Source: an uncultured Bacteroidales bacterium (lineage in GTDB: Bacteria > Bacteroidota > Bacteroidia > Bacteroidales > UBA932). Taken from it: 64,000 bases of DNA. Location of the stretch: assembly GCA_947305645.1 (NCBI GenBank), contig CAMZEC010000003.1, positions 1 through 64,000 of the forward strand, given 5' to 3'. Under the pieces are notes generated by a model. That model did no database searches and was not told the origin of the DNA. It saw only the letters and a list, made by a program, of their open reading frames with translations. This document shows, piece by piece, positions 36,258 to 43,390 of this stretch (the stretch's first letter is position 1; each line of letters begins with the position of its first letter). Position numbers and translations under genes: made by a program.

Positions 36258-36635
36258 ATGCGCAAACTCACCAAGAAAGAAGAGCAGATAATGGAACTCT
36301 ACTGGAGCCGGGGACCCATGTTCATCCATGAGCTCCAGGCCCTCTACGATGAGCCCCGGCCCCACTTCAACACCCTCTCCACGCAAGTGCGCACCTTGGA
36401 GAAAGACGGCTTCATCGGCCACCGCCCCTTCGGCGGCACCTTCCAGTACTTCGCAGCAATCAGCCGGGAAGAATACGGCAAGGGGGGCATCTTCGGAATC
36501 GTAAAGGATTATCTGGGAGGCTCTTACCGTGACGTGGTCTCCGCCTTCGTGCGCTATGAACACCTGTCGCTCGACGAGCTCAAGGCCCTTGTGGCACAGA
36601 TAGAAGCATCAGAAGAACCGGAGAAATCCAGATAA
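36258..36635 (+). CDS. BlaI/MecI-family transcriptional repressor
   Basis: A 125-residue winged-helix regulator. KLTKKEEQIMELYWSRGPMFIHELQ and FNTLSTQVRTLEKDGFIGHRPFGGTFQYFA match the BlaI/MecI DNA-binding domain. The C-terminal helices would form the dimerization and protease-sensitive part. It lies 1 nt after the lipoprotein gene and 3 nt before the M56 protease gene, the usual BlaI-BlaR1 pairing. It probably represses its own operon. Confidence 0.92.
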   Translation: MRKLTKKEEQIMELYWSRGPMFIHELQALYDEPRPHFNTLSTQVRTLEKDGFIGHRPFGGTFQYFAAISREEYGKGGIFGIVKDYLGGSYRDVVSAFVRYEHLSLDELKALVAQIEASEEPEKSR

Positions 36636-36638
36636 TCC

Positions 36639-38237
36639 ATGCAACAATTCCTGTTTTATTCCGTCAAAGTGGCGGCGGTGCTGGCGGTGTTCTATATGTT
36701 CTACCGACTGCTGCTCAGCCGCGAGTCGCTACACCGTCTCAACCGCGTTGTGCTGTTGGCAATAGCGGTGCTGTCGTTTGTGCTGCCGGCTGGGTTCGTC
36801 ACCATGCACAAAACCGTCACCGTGGCTCCGGAGACCACCAATCAGGTGCTAACAGCAGTCGACATAATGGAAGCGGCCGTCGGATACAGCACAGCGGAAG
36901 TGGCGGCAGGAGCCCCCGCCACCATCGACACCGCTCCCGCAAACTGGCGCCGTATCCTTCTGACGGCGGCCCTTGCGCTGTATCTTTCAGGTGCGGCGTT
37001 CGTGATCTGGAAGCTGCTGGCATCGCTGTTCGGCATCCGCCGGGTCATCCGCAACGGCCGCAGGATCCCGCAGGACGACGGCACCACGGTAATCGTCACC
37101 GACGATGGGGCCACCCCCAGCAGCTGGATGCACTACATCTTCCTGTCCCCGGAAGACGCCGGGTCGCCCGAACCCTCGATCATCCGCCACGAGCGTGCCC
37201 ACATTGCCCTCCGCCACTCCTGGGACCTGCTGCTGGTGGACATTGTGAAGGCCGTCCAATGGTTCAACCCTGCCATCTGGATGCTGCGGCGCGACCTCTC
37301 CGTGGTGCATGAGTATGAGGCCGACAAGGCGGTGCTCGACGCGGGTGCCGACGCGCGCGCCTACCAGTTGCTGCTGGTACGCAAGGCTATGACGGAGTCC
37401 GGCTACACCCTTGCCAACGGCTTCTCCTTCAGCACCTTGAGGGGCCGTATCCGGATGATGCAGAATCGCCCTTCCGGAGCACGCGGCGCCTGGAAGCTGC
37501 TGGTTTTCCTGCCGCTTACCGCAGCCACGCTGGTGCTCACGGCGCACACCAGGACAATCTACGAGTCCTCCGATTCCGTCGGCAGCGCAGACGCGGGCGA
37601 CGTCGTGGTGGTCTCCTACCGTTCCGACGGCAGCTGCTCGGTGGCCGGAATAGTTACCGCAGCGGACACTAAAGAGCCGCTGGAAGGCGCAGCGGTGCTG
37701 GTTGAAGGCACGAACATCGGAGTTTTGACCGATTCCCAGGGCCGTTTCGAACTCGCCGCTACCGAGGGCGCACAGCAAATCGGCATCTCTCATCTCGGAT
37801 ATACCACCCGCACTTTGGACGTGAATGCCCGGCACGGCACGCAACTCTTCTATCTGAAACTCGAGCTCCAGCCGGAGGCCCTGATGCTGGACGAGGCGGT
37901 AGTGCAGAATGATACTTATAAGCCCCGTGCGAAGTATGGGAGTATAAATGAATTTCAAGAGTTATGGGACAAAGGCGGCATCTGGCAATCTGACACACTG
38001 AATATAGCAAGGCTCGTATCCGAAGGGGCGGTGTTCGCAATATCCGACGGATACAAATACGTTCGCAAGCGCGCGACTGGCGAACGTTTGTTCGTAAGCG
38101 AGCCGGTTCCAGTAGAAGAATTCAGCCGTCTGCTCTCCATGAAACGCCACCCGGTCCTTGTTAGCGACGAAGGCAACGGCATCCGTCGCTATACACTATT
38201 CAAAAATATACTTCCGACAGCCGTTGTAGAAAGATAA
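36639..38237 (+). CDS. BlaR1/MecR1-like M56 membrane metalloprotease with CarboxypepD_reg domain
   Basis: A 532-residue sensor-protease. TM segments near residues 5-20, 40-55 and 105-125 flank the M56 zinc protease domain with HERAH (His184, Glu185, His188) and NPAIWMLRRDLSVVHEYEADKAV. After a further TM segment near 285-305, residues 330-420 form a carboxypeptidase-regulatory-like domain (VAGIVTAADTKEPLEGAAVLVEG), exported like that of TonB receptors. It would cleave the BlaI-type repressor upon a signal. No beta-lactamase is nearby, so the controlled function is more likely the lipoprotein/OMP pair in this operon. Confidence 0.9.
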   Translation: MQQFLFYSVKVAAVLAVFYMFYRLLLSRESLHRLNRVVLLAIAVLSFVLPAGFVTMHKTVTVAPETTNQVLTAVDIMEAAVGYSTAEVAAGAPATIDTAPANWRRILLTAALALYLSGAAFVIWKLLASLFGIRRVIRNGRRIPQDDGTTVIVTDDGATPSSWMHYIFLSPEDAGSPEPSIIRHERAHIALRHSWDLLLVDIVKAVQWFNPAIWMLRRDLSVVHEYEADKAVLDAGADARAYQLLLVRKAMTESGYTLANGFSFSTLRGRIRMMQNRPSGARGAWKLLVFLPLTAATLVLTAHTRTIYESSDSVGSADAGDVVVVSYRSDGSCSVAGIVTAADTKEPLEGAAVLVEGTNIGVLTDSQGRFELAATEGAQQIGISHLGYTTRTLDVNARHGTQLFYLKLELQPEALMLDEAVVQNDTYKPRAKYGSINEFQELWDKGGIWQSDTLNIARLVSEGAVFAISDGYKYVRKRATGERLFVSEPVPVEEFSRLLSMKRHPVLVSDEGNGIRRYTLFKNILPTAVVER

Positions 38238-38247
38238 ACTCCTGATT

Positions 38248-41139
38248 ATGAAACATATAATCCCCTTTGTGGCGGCGCTGTTATGGGCGGCCGCTTCCCT
38301 GAATGCGCAAATAACTCTTTCATACGACATGCTCCGCCCAGGGTATTATGAGCTGAAAGCGGAGGTGCAGGACTCAACCACCCGTGAGGCGCTGGGCTTC
38401 GCATCATTGTACATGCAGCCAGTGGGCGATACCCTCATAACCCATTTCACCCTGACGGGCCCCGACGGCAAAGCCAAGCTTAAAGAAATCACCCGCGGCG
38501 AATATGTGGTCACGGCCGAATTCATGGGTTACTACCCCTGGCGCAAGCAACTGTATATCAGGGAGAGCCGGGACCTTGGCATAATCAGGATGCAGCAGAA
38601 CAAAGAGATGCTGGAGGCGGCCAAAGTCTCCGCGATTGCCAACCCCTTGGAAATCCGCCAGGACACCCTCATCTACAATGCCGCGGCGTTCAAGGTGATG
38701 GAGGGCGACGTGCTGGCAGACCTCCTGAAGAAGATGCCAGGCATCGAAGTGTCCTCGGTCGGCCAGATAAAGGTGAACGGCGAGTCTGTGGACAAGATAA
38801 CCGTAGGCGGCAAGACCTTCTTCAGCGGCGACCGCAGCGCGGCCCTTAACTATCTGCCGGCCAAGGTGGTGGACAAGGTGCAGGTAATCAACAAGGAATC
38901 CGACGCCGCGGCATTCAGCGGCATAGCGGACGAGAAGAAAGAAAAGGTGATGGACGTAGTGCTGAAAGAGGAGTACAAAGAAGGCTTCTTCGGCAACGTC
39001 AGGCTCTCCGGCGGCACCTCCATACCTGGGAAGGAAGAGAAACCGTACGTGAGTTACCGCCCCCTGCTCTACAACGGCAGCGGTATGATTTCCTCCTACA
39101 GCGAGAAAGACCAGCTGACGGCGGTGCTGTCCGGCATGAATGCAACCGATGAAAACACGGTAAGGGTGTTCGCATCGGGAGATACCGACCTCGACCTCAT
39201 CCGCGGCAACCCCCGCAGCGCCCAGGCGGGCGTGAACTACAACACGGAGCGAATAAAGGGAATGGAGATAAACGCCGCCGCATCCTTCAACGACGCCCAT
39301 TCGGACGTTCTCTCACATTCCGACCGCACCACTTTCCAGGAGTCGGCATCCGACGTCCGTTCCGTATCGGACCGCAGCACCGTCACCACCCAGGACGGCT
39401 TCCAGATGAACATGGAAATCAGGAACAAGGACCGGAAGAAGTGGGCGTTCACCTTCGAGCCCAAAGTGCGGTACACCATAAAGGACAAGGCTTCGCAGAC
39501 GGAGAGCGTTACCTCTGCGGACGCCGCCTCCCTCAACAGCTCCGACGCCCTCACCTTCAGCAACATGCGTACTTTCAGCACCGACGGGGACCTTACCCTC
39601 GGAGTGAAGGACCTGGGCAAGAAACGCCGCTCGTTCACCATCACCGGCACCTACTCCTTCCAGAAAGGTAAAGGCACTTCGGGCGACTCATCCATGACGG
39701 AGTTCGCCGACGGCAGGGTCCCGGAGATGCGTAATCTCCAGTATGCCGACACCGACGACAGCTACCGCTTCGGCGGGAGCCTTCAGTACGTGGAGCCCTT
39801 CGGGGACGAGTGGGCGGTGCAGACTTACGTTTCCTCCTTCTTCCGGCATTCAATATCGGCGCGGGACGCCACCCAGGACGGAGCTCCGAGCAGCTGGTAC
39901 TCCGCCATTAACGAGAATGATTACCTCTCCAACTATGCCCGCCTGCTGCTCCAGTACAAGAAGGGGCGTCGCAACATACAGGCAGGAGGGTCGGTGCGCG
40001 CAATCACCAATACTATCCACGCTCGCTCCTACAACATAGACACTTACACCGGAGAGGGGGAAGTGCAATGGAACTTTGCTCCATTTATCCGCTACAGAAA
40101 CAGTTGGGAAAAGGACAAACGCAACGTCAGCATCAACATCAATTACAACGGCAACTCGCAGAAGCCGTCCATGAGCTCCCAGCTGCCGACCTTCAACCTG
40201 TCCAACCCGACCAGGATAAGCGCCGGCAACATCTACCTCAAGCCGTATTTCAACCATACGCTTTACATAGATTTGGACATCGGCGATAACGCGGCCGGAA
40301 CAAATCTGAACATTTACTCTTCGGGAGGCATAGGTTTCAACGGGGAGGTACAGGCCGGCTGGTTCGACGGCTCGGGAGTCTGGTATTCACTTCCTGTAAA
40401 TTCTAAAAAGCCGTCGCTGAGCTTTTGGACCACAGTGGATTACGGTTTCCCTTTAGGCAAGGAAGAGAAGCTCAGGTTCTCCTTAAGTCCTTATTTTTCT
40501 TACGAGCGTTCGACTTCTTACCAGATGGCTGGGACAGGACCGTCTCCGGACCTGGGCGCCCTGGACTACGGCAGTTTTATCGCCGACGTCTATGGTGATG
40601 CCTCCGGAAGCCGCTTCTACAGCGGAGCGAGCGGGTTCCGTGAAAGCCTTACCAGTAGTATCGTACCGGTGCTCAGTATGGATATGACATACAAACCGAC
40701 TGAGAACCTGACTGTCCGGGCCAGTACGTCCGGAGAATACCACATCACTTTATACAGCGTTAATCCGGATGCCAACGTAAGTTACTGGGGTGTACGCGCT
40801 TCACTGAAAGCCGACTGGAGCATACCGGACGTGCTGGATATATCGGCAAATGTGGGCTATTCCGTGCAACGCGGACTTGGGGAAGGCTTCGACAACGACA
40901 TTGTGGGTACGGCCCTCAAGATATCGAAGAGCGTGAAGTCCTGGACATTCAGCCTCAAGGCGTCCGACCTTCTGGACCAGTACCGCCACATAATCACTTC
41001 CCGCAACGCAAACTATTCCGAAAACTCCTGGACCCTCACCCCCGGCCGTTACGTGTTGCTCGGCGTGAGCTGGAACTTCGGCAAGATGAACGCCTCGCAC
41101 CAGCGCGCCGCCCGCGACGCCATGTGGAAGATGATGTAG
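38248..41139 (+). CDS. Outer-membrane beta-barrel protein, TonB-receptor-like (OMP_b-brl family)
   Basis: A 963-residue outer-membrane protein with signal peptide (AAASLNAQ). An N-terminal carboxypeptidase-regulatory-like domain (VQDSTTREALGFASLYM) leads to a plug-like region (LADLLKKMPGIEVSSVGQIKVNGESVDKITVGGK) and a long barrel. It resembles the TonB-dependent receptor relatives that accompany BlaI/BlaR1-type pairs in Bacteroidetes. Last gene of the 34421-41139 operon. The ligand is unknown. The C-terminus (RAARDAMWKMM) is not a typical barrel-closing aromatic end. Confidence 0.85.
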   Translation: MKHIIPFVAALLWAAASLNAQITLSYDMLRPGYYELKAEVQDSTTREALGFASLYMQPVGDTLITHFTLTGPDGKAKLKEITRGEYVVTAEFMGYYPWRKQLYIRESRDLGIIRMQQNKEMLEAAKVSAIANPLEIRQDTLIYNAAAFKVMEGDVLADLLKKMPGIEVSSVGQIKVNGESVDKITVGGKTFFSGDRSAALNYLPAKVVDKVQVINKESDAAAFSGIADEKKEKVMDVVLKEEYKEGFFGNVRLSGGTSIPGKEEKPYVSYRPLLYNGSGMISSYSEKDQLTAVLSGMNATDENTVRVFASGDTDLDLIRGNPRSAQAGVNYNTERIKGMEINAAASFNDAHSDVLSHSDRTTFQESASDVRSVSDRSTVTTQDGFQMNMEIRNKDRKKWAFTFEPKVRYTIKDKASQTESVTSADAASLNSSDALTFSNMRTFSTDGDLTLGVKDLGKKRRSFTITGTYSFQKGKGTSGDSSMTEFADGRVPEMRNLQYADTDDSYRFGGSLQYVEPFGDEWAVQTYVSSFFRHSISARDATQDGAPSSWYSAINENDYLSNYARLLLQYKKGRRNIQAGGSVRAITNTIHARSYNIDTYTGEGEVQWNFAPFIRYRNSWEKDKRNVSININYNGNSQKPSMSSQLPTFNLSNPTRISAGNIYLKPYFNHTLYIDLDIGDNAAGTNLNIYSSGGIGFNGEVQAGWFDGSGVWYSLPVNSKKPSLSFWTTVDYGFPLGKEEKLRFSLSPYFSYERSTSYQMAGTGPSPDLGALDYGSFIADVYGDASGSRFYSGASGFRESLTSSIVPVLSMDMTYKPTENLTVRASTSGEYHITLYSVNPDANVSYWGVRASLKADWSIPDVLDISANVGYSVQRGLGEGFDNDIVGTALKISKSVKSWTFSLKASDLLDQYRHIITSRNANYSENSWTLTPGRYVLLGVSWNFGKMNASHQRAARDAMWKMM

Positions 41140-41145
41140 GGAAGA

Positions 41146-41580
41146 TTACTGCTTCCAGTAGTTGTCGTTAACGAAGTGCTTGTAATCGCCGGAATAAGAA
41201 CCGGCGGAGAAGGTGGTGCCGACTTTCTGCCATGCCATCTCCTTGTCGTTCAGGACGGTAATCTGGAAGGAGTCGTCGTACGCCCATTTGGTATAATGGA
41301 GTGTTATGATGTACTGCCCATTTTGCCTGGAAACGTCGTAGCCTATATGCACATCCTCCGACGTATCAGTAAGGACATCGCAGCTGTGAAGCACTATTTC
41401 TTCTTTCCCGATTTGCCAGGTAAGCCCTCCGTCCATGGCAAAGGACGGGTCTTCATAATACTCGTCCCAATCTCCTTGCAAAAGTTCTATTTTCATTGCG
41501 CCGTCAAGCAGGTTCAACTCTTTCTGTGAACAGGAAGCCAGAGAGATTATCAAAGAAATAATAAAGACTGTTCTTTTCAT
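41146..41580 (-). CDS. Small lipoprotein of unknown function
   Basis: 144 residues with a lipoprotein signal (MKRTVFIISLIISLASC). The mature part is beta-rich (LTWQIGKEEIVLHSCD, YIITLHYTKWAYDDSFQITVLNDKEMAWQKVG), reminiscent of small lipocalin-like or jellyroll lipoproteins of Bacteroidetes. I do not recognise a family. It converges on the outer-membrane protein gene and is divergent from ftcD. A TATTTTTG box lies 6 nt before its ATG. Confidence 0.75.
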   Translation of the reverse strand: MKRTVFIISLIISLASCSQKELNLLDGAMKIELLQGDWDEYYEDPSFAMDGGLTWQIGKEEIVLHSCDVLTDTSEDVHIGYDVSRQNGQYIITLHYTKWAYDDSFQITVLNDKEMAWQKVGTTFSAGSYSGDYKHFVNDNYWKQ

Positions 41581-41586
41581 GTTTTA

Positions 41587-41594
41587 CAAAAATA
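41587..41594 (-). promoter_or_regulatory. -7 box of the small lipoprotein gene
   Basis: Minus strand reads TATTTTTG, 6 nt before ATG 41580. No clear -33 element. Another case of a box that abuts the start codon. Confidence 0.5.
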
Positions 41595-41617
41595 ATCAAA
41601 ATCATTAATAAAATGAC

Positions 41618-41625
41618 TATCTTTA
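41618..41625 (+). promoter_or_regulatory. Probable -7 box of the hut/ftcD operon
   Basis: TATCTTTA (one mismatch to TAnnTTTG) lies 23 nt upstream of the ftcD ATG at 41649 in an AT-rich 68-bp divergent gap. No good -33 element is visible. Confidence 0.4.
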
Positions 41626-41648
41626 TATGCTGAACAGATGACCACCGT

Positions 41649-43352
41649 ATGAATAGAATAATCGAATGTGTCCCGAATTACAGTGAGGGACGAGACAGGA
41701 AAGTGATAGACGCCATAGTGGAGGCTGTCGCATTAACTGAAGGCGTAAAAGTCCTTAACGTAGATCCGGGAGAGGCGACCAACCGCACGGTGGTGACCTT
41801 CGTGGGAGAGCCGGAGGCGGTATGCGAAGCGGCTTTCCGAGGCACAGCTAAGGCCCAGGAACTCATAGACATGCGCAAGCATCACGGGGCCCATCCGCGC
41901 TCCGGCGCCACCGACGTACTCCCACTTATACCTATATCCGGAGTCACCCTTGAAGAGTGTGCCGAAATGGCGCGCAAGCTTGCCGAACGCATGTTCAAGG
42001 AGCTCGGAATCCCGTGCTACTGTTATGAAGCCGCGGCTTTCAAGCCTGAGCGCAAGAACCTTGCGGTCTGCCGCGCAGGTGAGTACGAGGCGCTTCCCGA
42101 CAAAATCAAGGATCCCGAACGCCGGCCCGACTTCTGCGGAGAATGGGACGAAACCGCCGCGAAATCAGGCGCTTCCAACGTGGGTGCACGCAACTTCCTG
42201 GTAGCAGTTAACTTCAACCTGAATACAACCTCCACCCGTCGCGCAATGGCAGTGGCCTTCGACGTACGAGAAAAGGGCCGCAAGGCACGCGAGGGCGGCT
42301 CGCTCACCGGCAAACTCCTCAAAGATGCCGACGGCGAACAGATTTGGATTCCCGGCACTCTCAAGGGCTGCAAGGCAATAGGCTGGTACATAGATGAATA
42401 CGGCATCGCCCAGGTGTCAATGAACATCACTGACATAGACGCCACCCCGCTTCATGTAGCGTACGAAGAAGTGACGCGTGCCGCAGCTGCCAGGGGACTC
42501 CGCGTGACAGGTGCCGAAATAGTGGGCCTGGTGCCCAAGCGCGTGCTCATCGACGCCGGCCGTTTCTACCTGGAACGCCAGCAGCGGTCGCTCGGAATAG
42601 ACGAGAGCGAGATACTAAAGATTGCCGTCAAGAGCATGTCGCTCGACGACCTGCGCCCCTTCGACCCCAGAGAGAAAGTCATTGAATACCTGATGCTTGA
42701 CGAGGATGCGGAAGCCGTAAAGCACCGCCTGGTACGCCTTAGCGCGGAAGGACTTGCCCGTGAGACGGCGTCCGAATCGCCCGCTCCCGGAGGCGGCTCC
42801 ATATCGGCATACATGGGCTCGCTCGCAGCGGCCCTCGCCACCATGGTCGCAAACCTCTCCGCCCACAAGCGCGGCTGGGACGACCGCTGGAAAGAGTTCT
42901 CCGACGTTGCCGAACAGGGGCAGGCGCTTATGCACGAGCTGTTGGACCTCGTGGATGAGGATACGGCCGCGTTCAACCGGGTGATGGATGTATTCGGCAT
43001 GCCTAAGGGTACTCCGGAGGAAAAAGCCGCCCGCGAAGCTGCTATGCATGAGGCCACTCTGTACGCTGCTTCTGTGCCGCTGAGGACCATGGAGGCCTCC
43101 CTTAAGGCTCTTCCGCTGGCCCTGGATATGGCTCAGAAGGGCAACCCCGCATCGGCCTCCGACGCCGGTGTGGCCGCCCTCGCCGCTCTTGCCGCCGTCC
43201 GCGGGGCGCACCTGAACGTCCGCATCAACCTCTCCGGCTTTGCCGATCAGGCTGCCGCCGCCCCGTTGCTGGAGCGCGCAGCAGCGATCGAAAAAGAGGC
43301 CGCCGACCTGGAGTCGCAGGTGCTCGCCGCGGTGAACGGACATATTGAGTAG
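41649..43352 (+). CDS. ftcD: Bifunctional glutamate formimidoyltransferase/formiminotetrahydrofolate cyclodeaminase
   Basis: Transfers the formimino group of N-formimino-glutamate to tetrahydrofolate and then deaminates it, the last steps of histidine breakdown via the folate route. Residues 1-300 are the transferase (ECVPNYSEGRD, HHGAHPRSGATDVLPLIP, GARNFLVAVNFNLNT). Residues about 370-567 are the helical cyclodeaminase (ESPAPGGGSISAYMGSLAAALATMVANL). The fused form has 567 residues, close to the usual size. It heads the hut cluster. No hutG or hutF is present, consistent with this route. Confidence 0.97.
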   Translation: MNRIIECVPNYSEGRDRKVIDAIVEAVALTEGVKVLNVDPGEATNRTVVTFVGEPEAVCEAAFRGTAKAQELIDMRKHHGAHPRSGATDVLPLIPISGVTLEECAEMARKLAERMFKELGIPCYCYEAAAFKPERKNLAVCRAGEYEALPDKIKDPERRPDFCGEWDETAAKSGASNVGARNFLVAVNFNLNTTSTRRAMAVAFDVREKGRKAREGGSLTGKLLKDADGEQIWIPGTLKGCKAIGWYIDEYGIAQVSMNITDIDATPLHVAYEEVTRAAAARGLRVTGAEIVGLVPKRVLIDAGRFYLERQQRSLGIDESEILKIAVKSMSLDDLRPFDPREKVIEYLMLDEDAEAVKHRLVRLSAEGLARETASESPAPGGGSISAYMGSLAAALATMVANLSAHKRGWDDRWKEFSDVAEQGQALMHELLDLVDEDTAAFNRVMDVFGMPKGTPEEKAAREAAMHEATLYAASVPLRTMEASLKALPLALDMAQKGNPASASDAGVAALAALAAVRGAHLNVRINLSGFADQAAAAPLLERAAAIEKEAADLESQVLAAVNGHIE

Positions 43353-43376
43353 ATTCTTCGCTTCGCTCAGAATGAC
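43351..43376. repeat. Dispersed 26-bp repeat between ftcD and hutU
   Basis: AGATTCTTCGCTTCGCTCAGAATGAC is the reverse complement form of the repeat in xseA. It begins at the ftcD stop codon. The end continues into CAGAATGACATTTAAA (43368-43383), which is repeated exactly at 43387-43402 over the hutU start codon. Confidence 0.85.
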
Positions 43377-43390
43377 ATTTAAATAACAGA

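Noticed and set aside
36639-38237. Beta-lactam resistance locus
   Set aside because: BlaI and M56 homologs are present but no beta-lactamase or PBP2a gene is nearby, and such pairs regulate many other functions.
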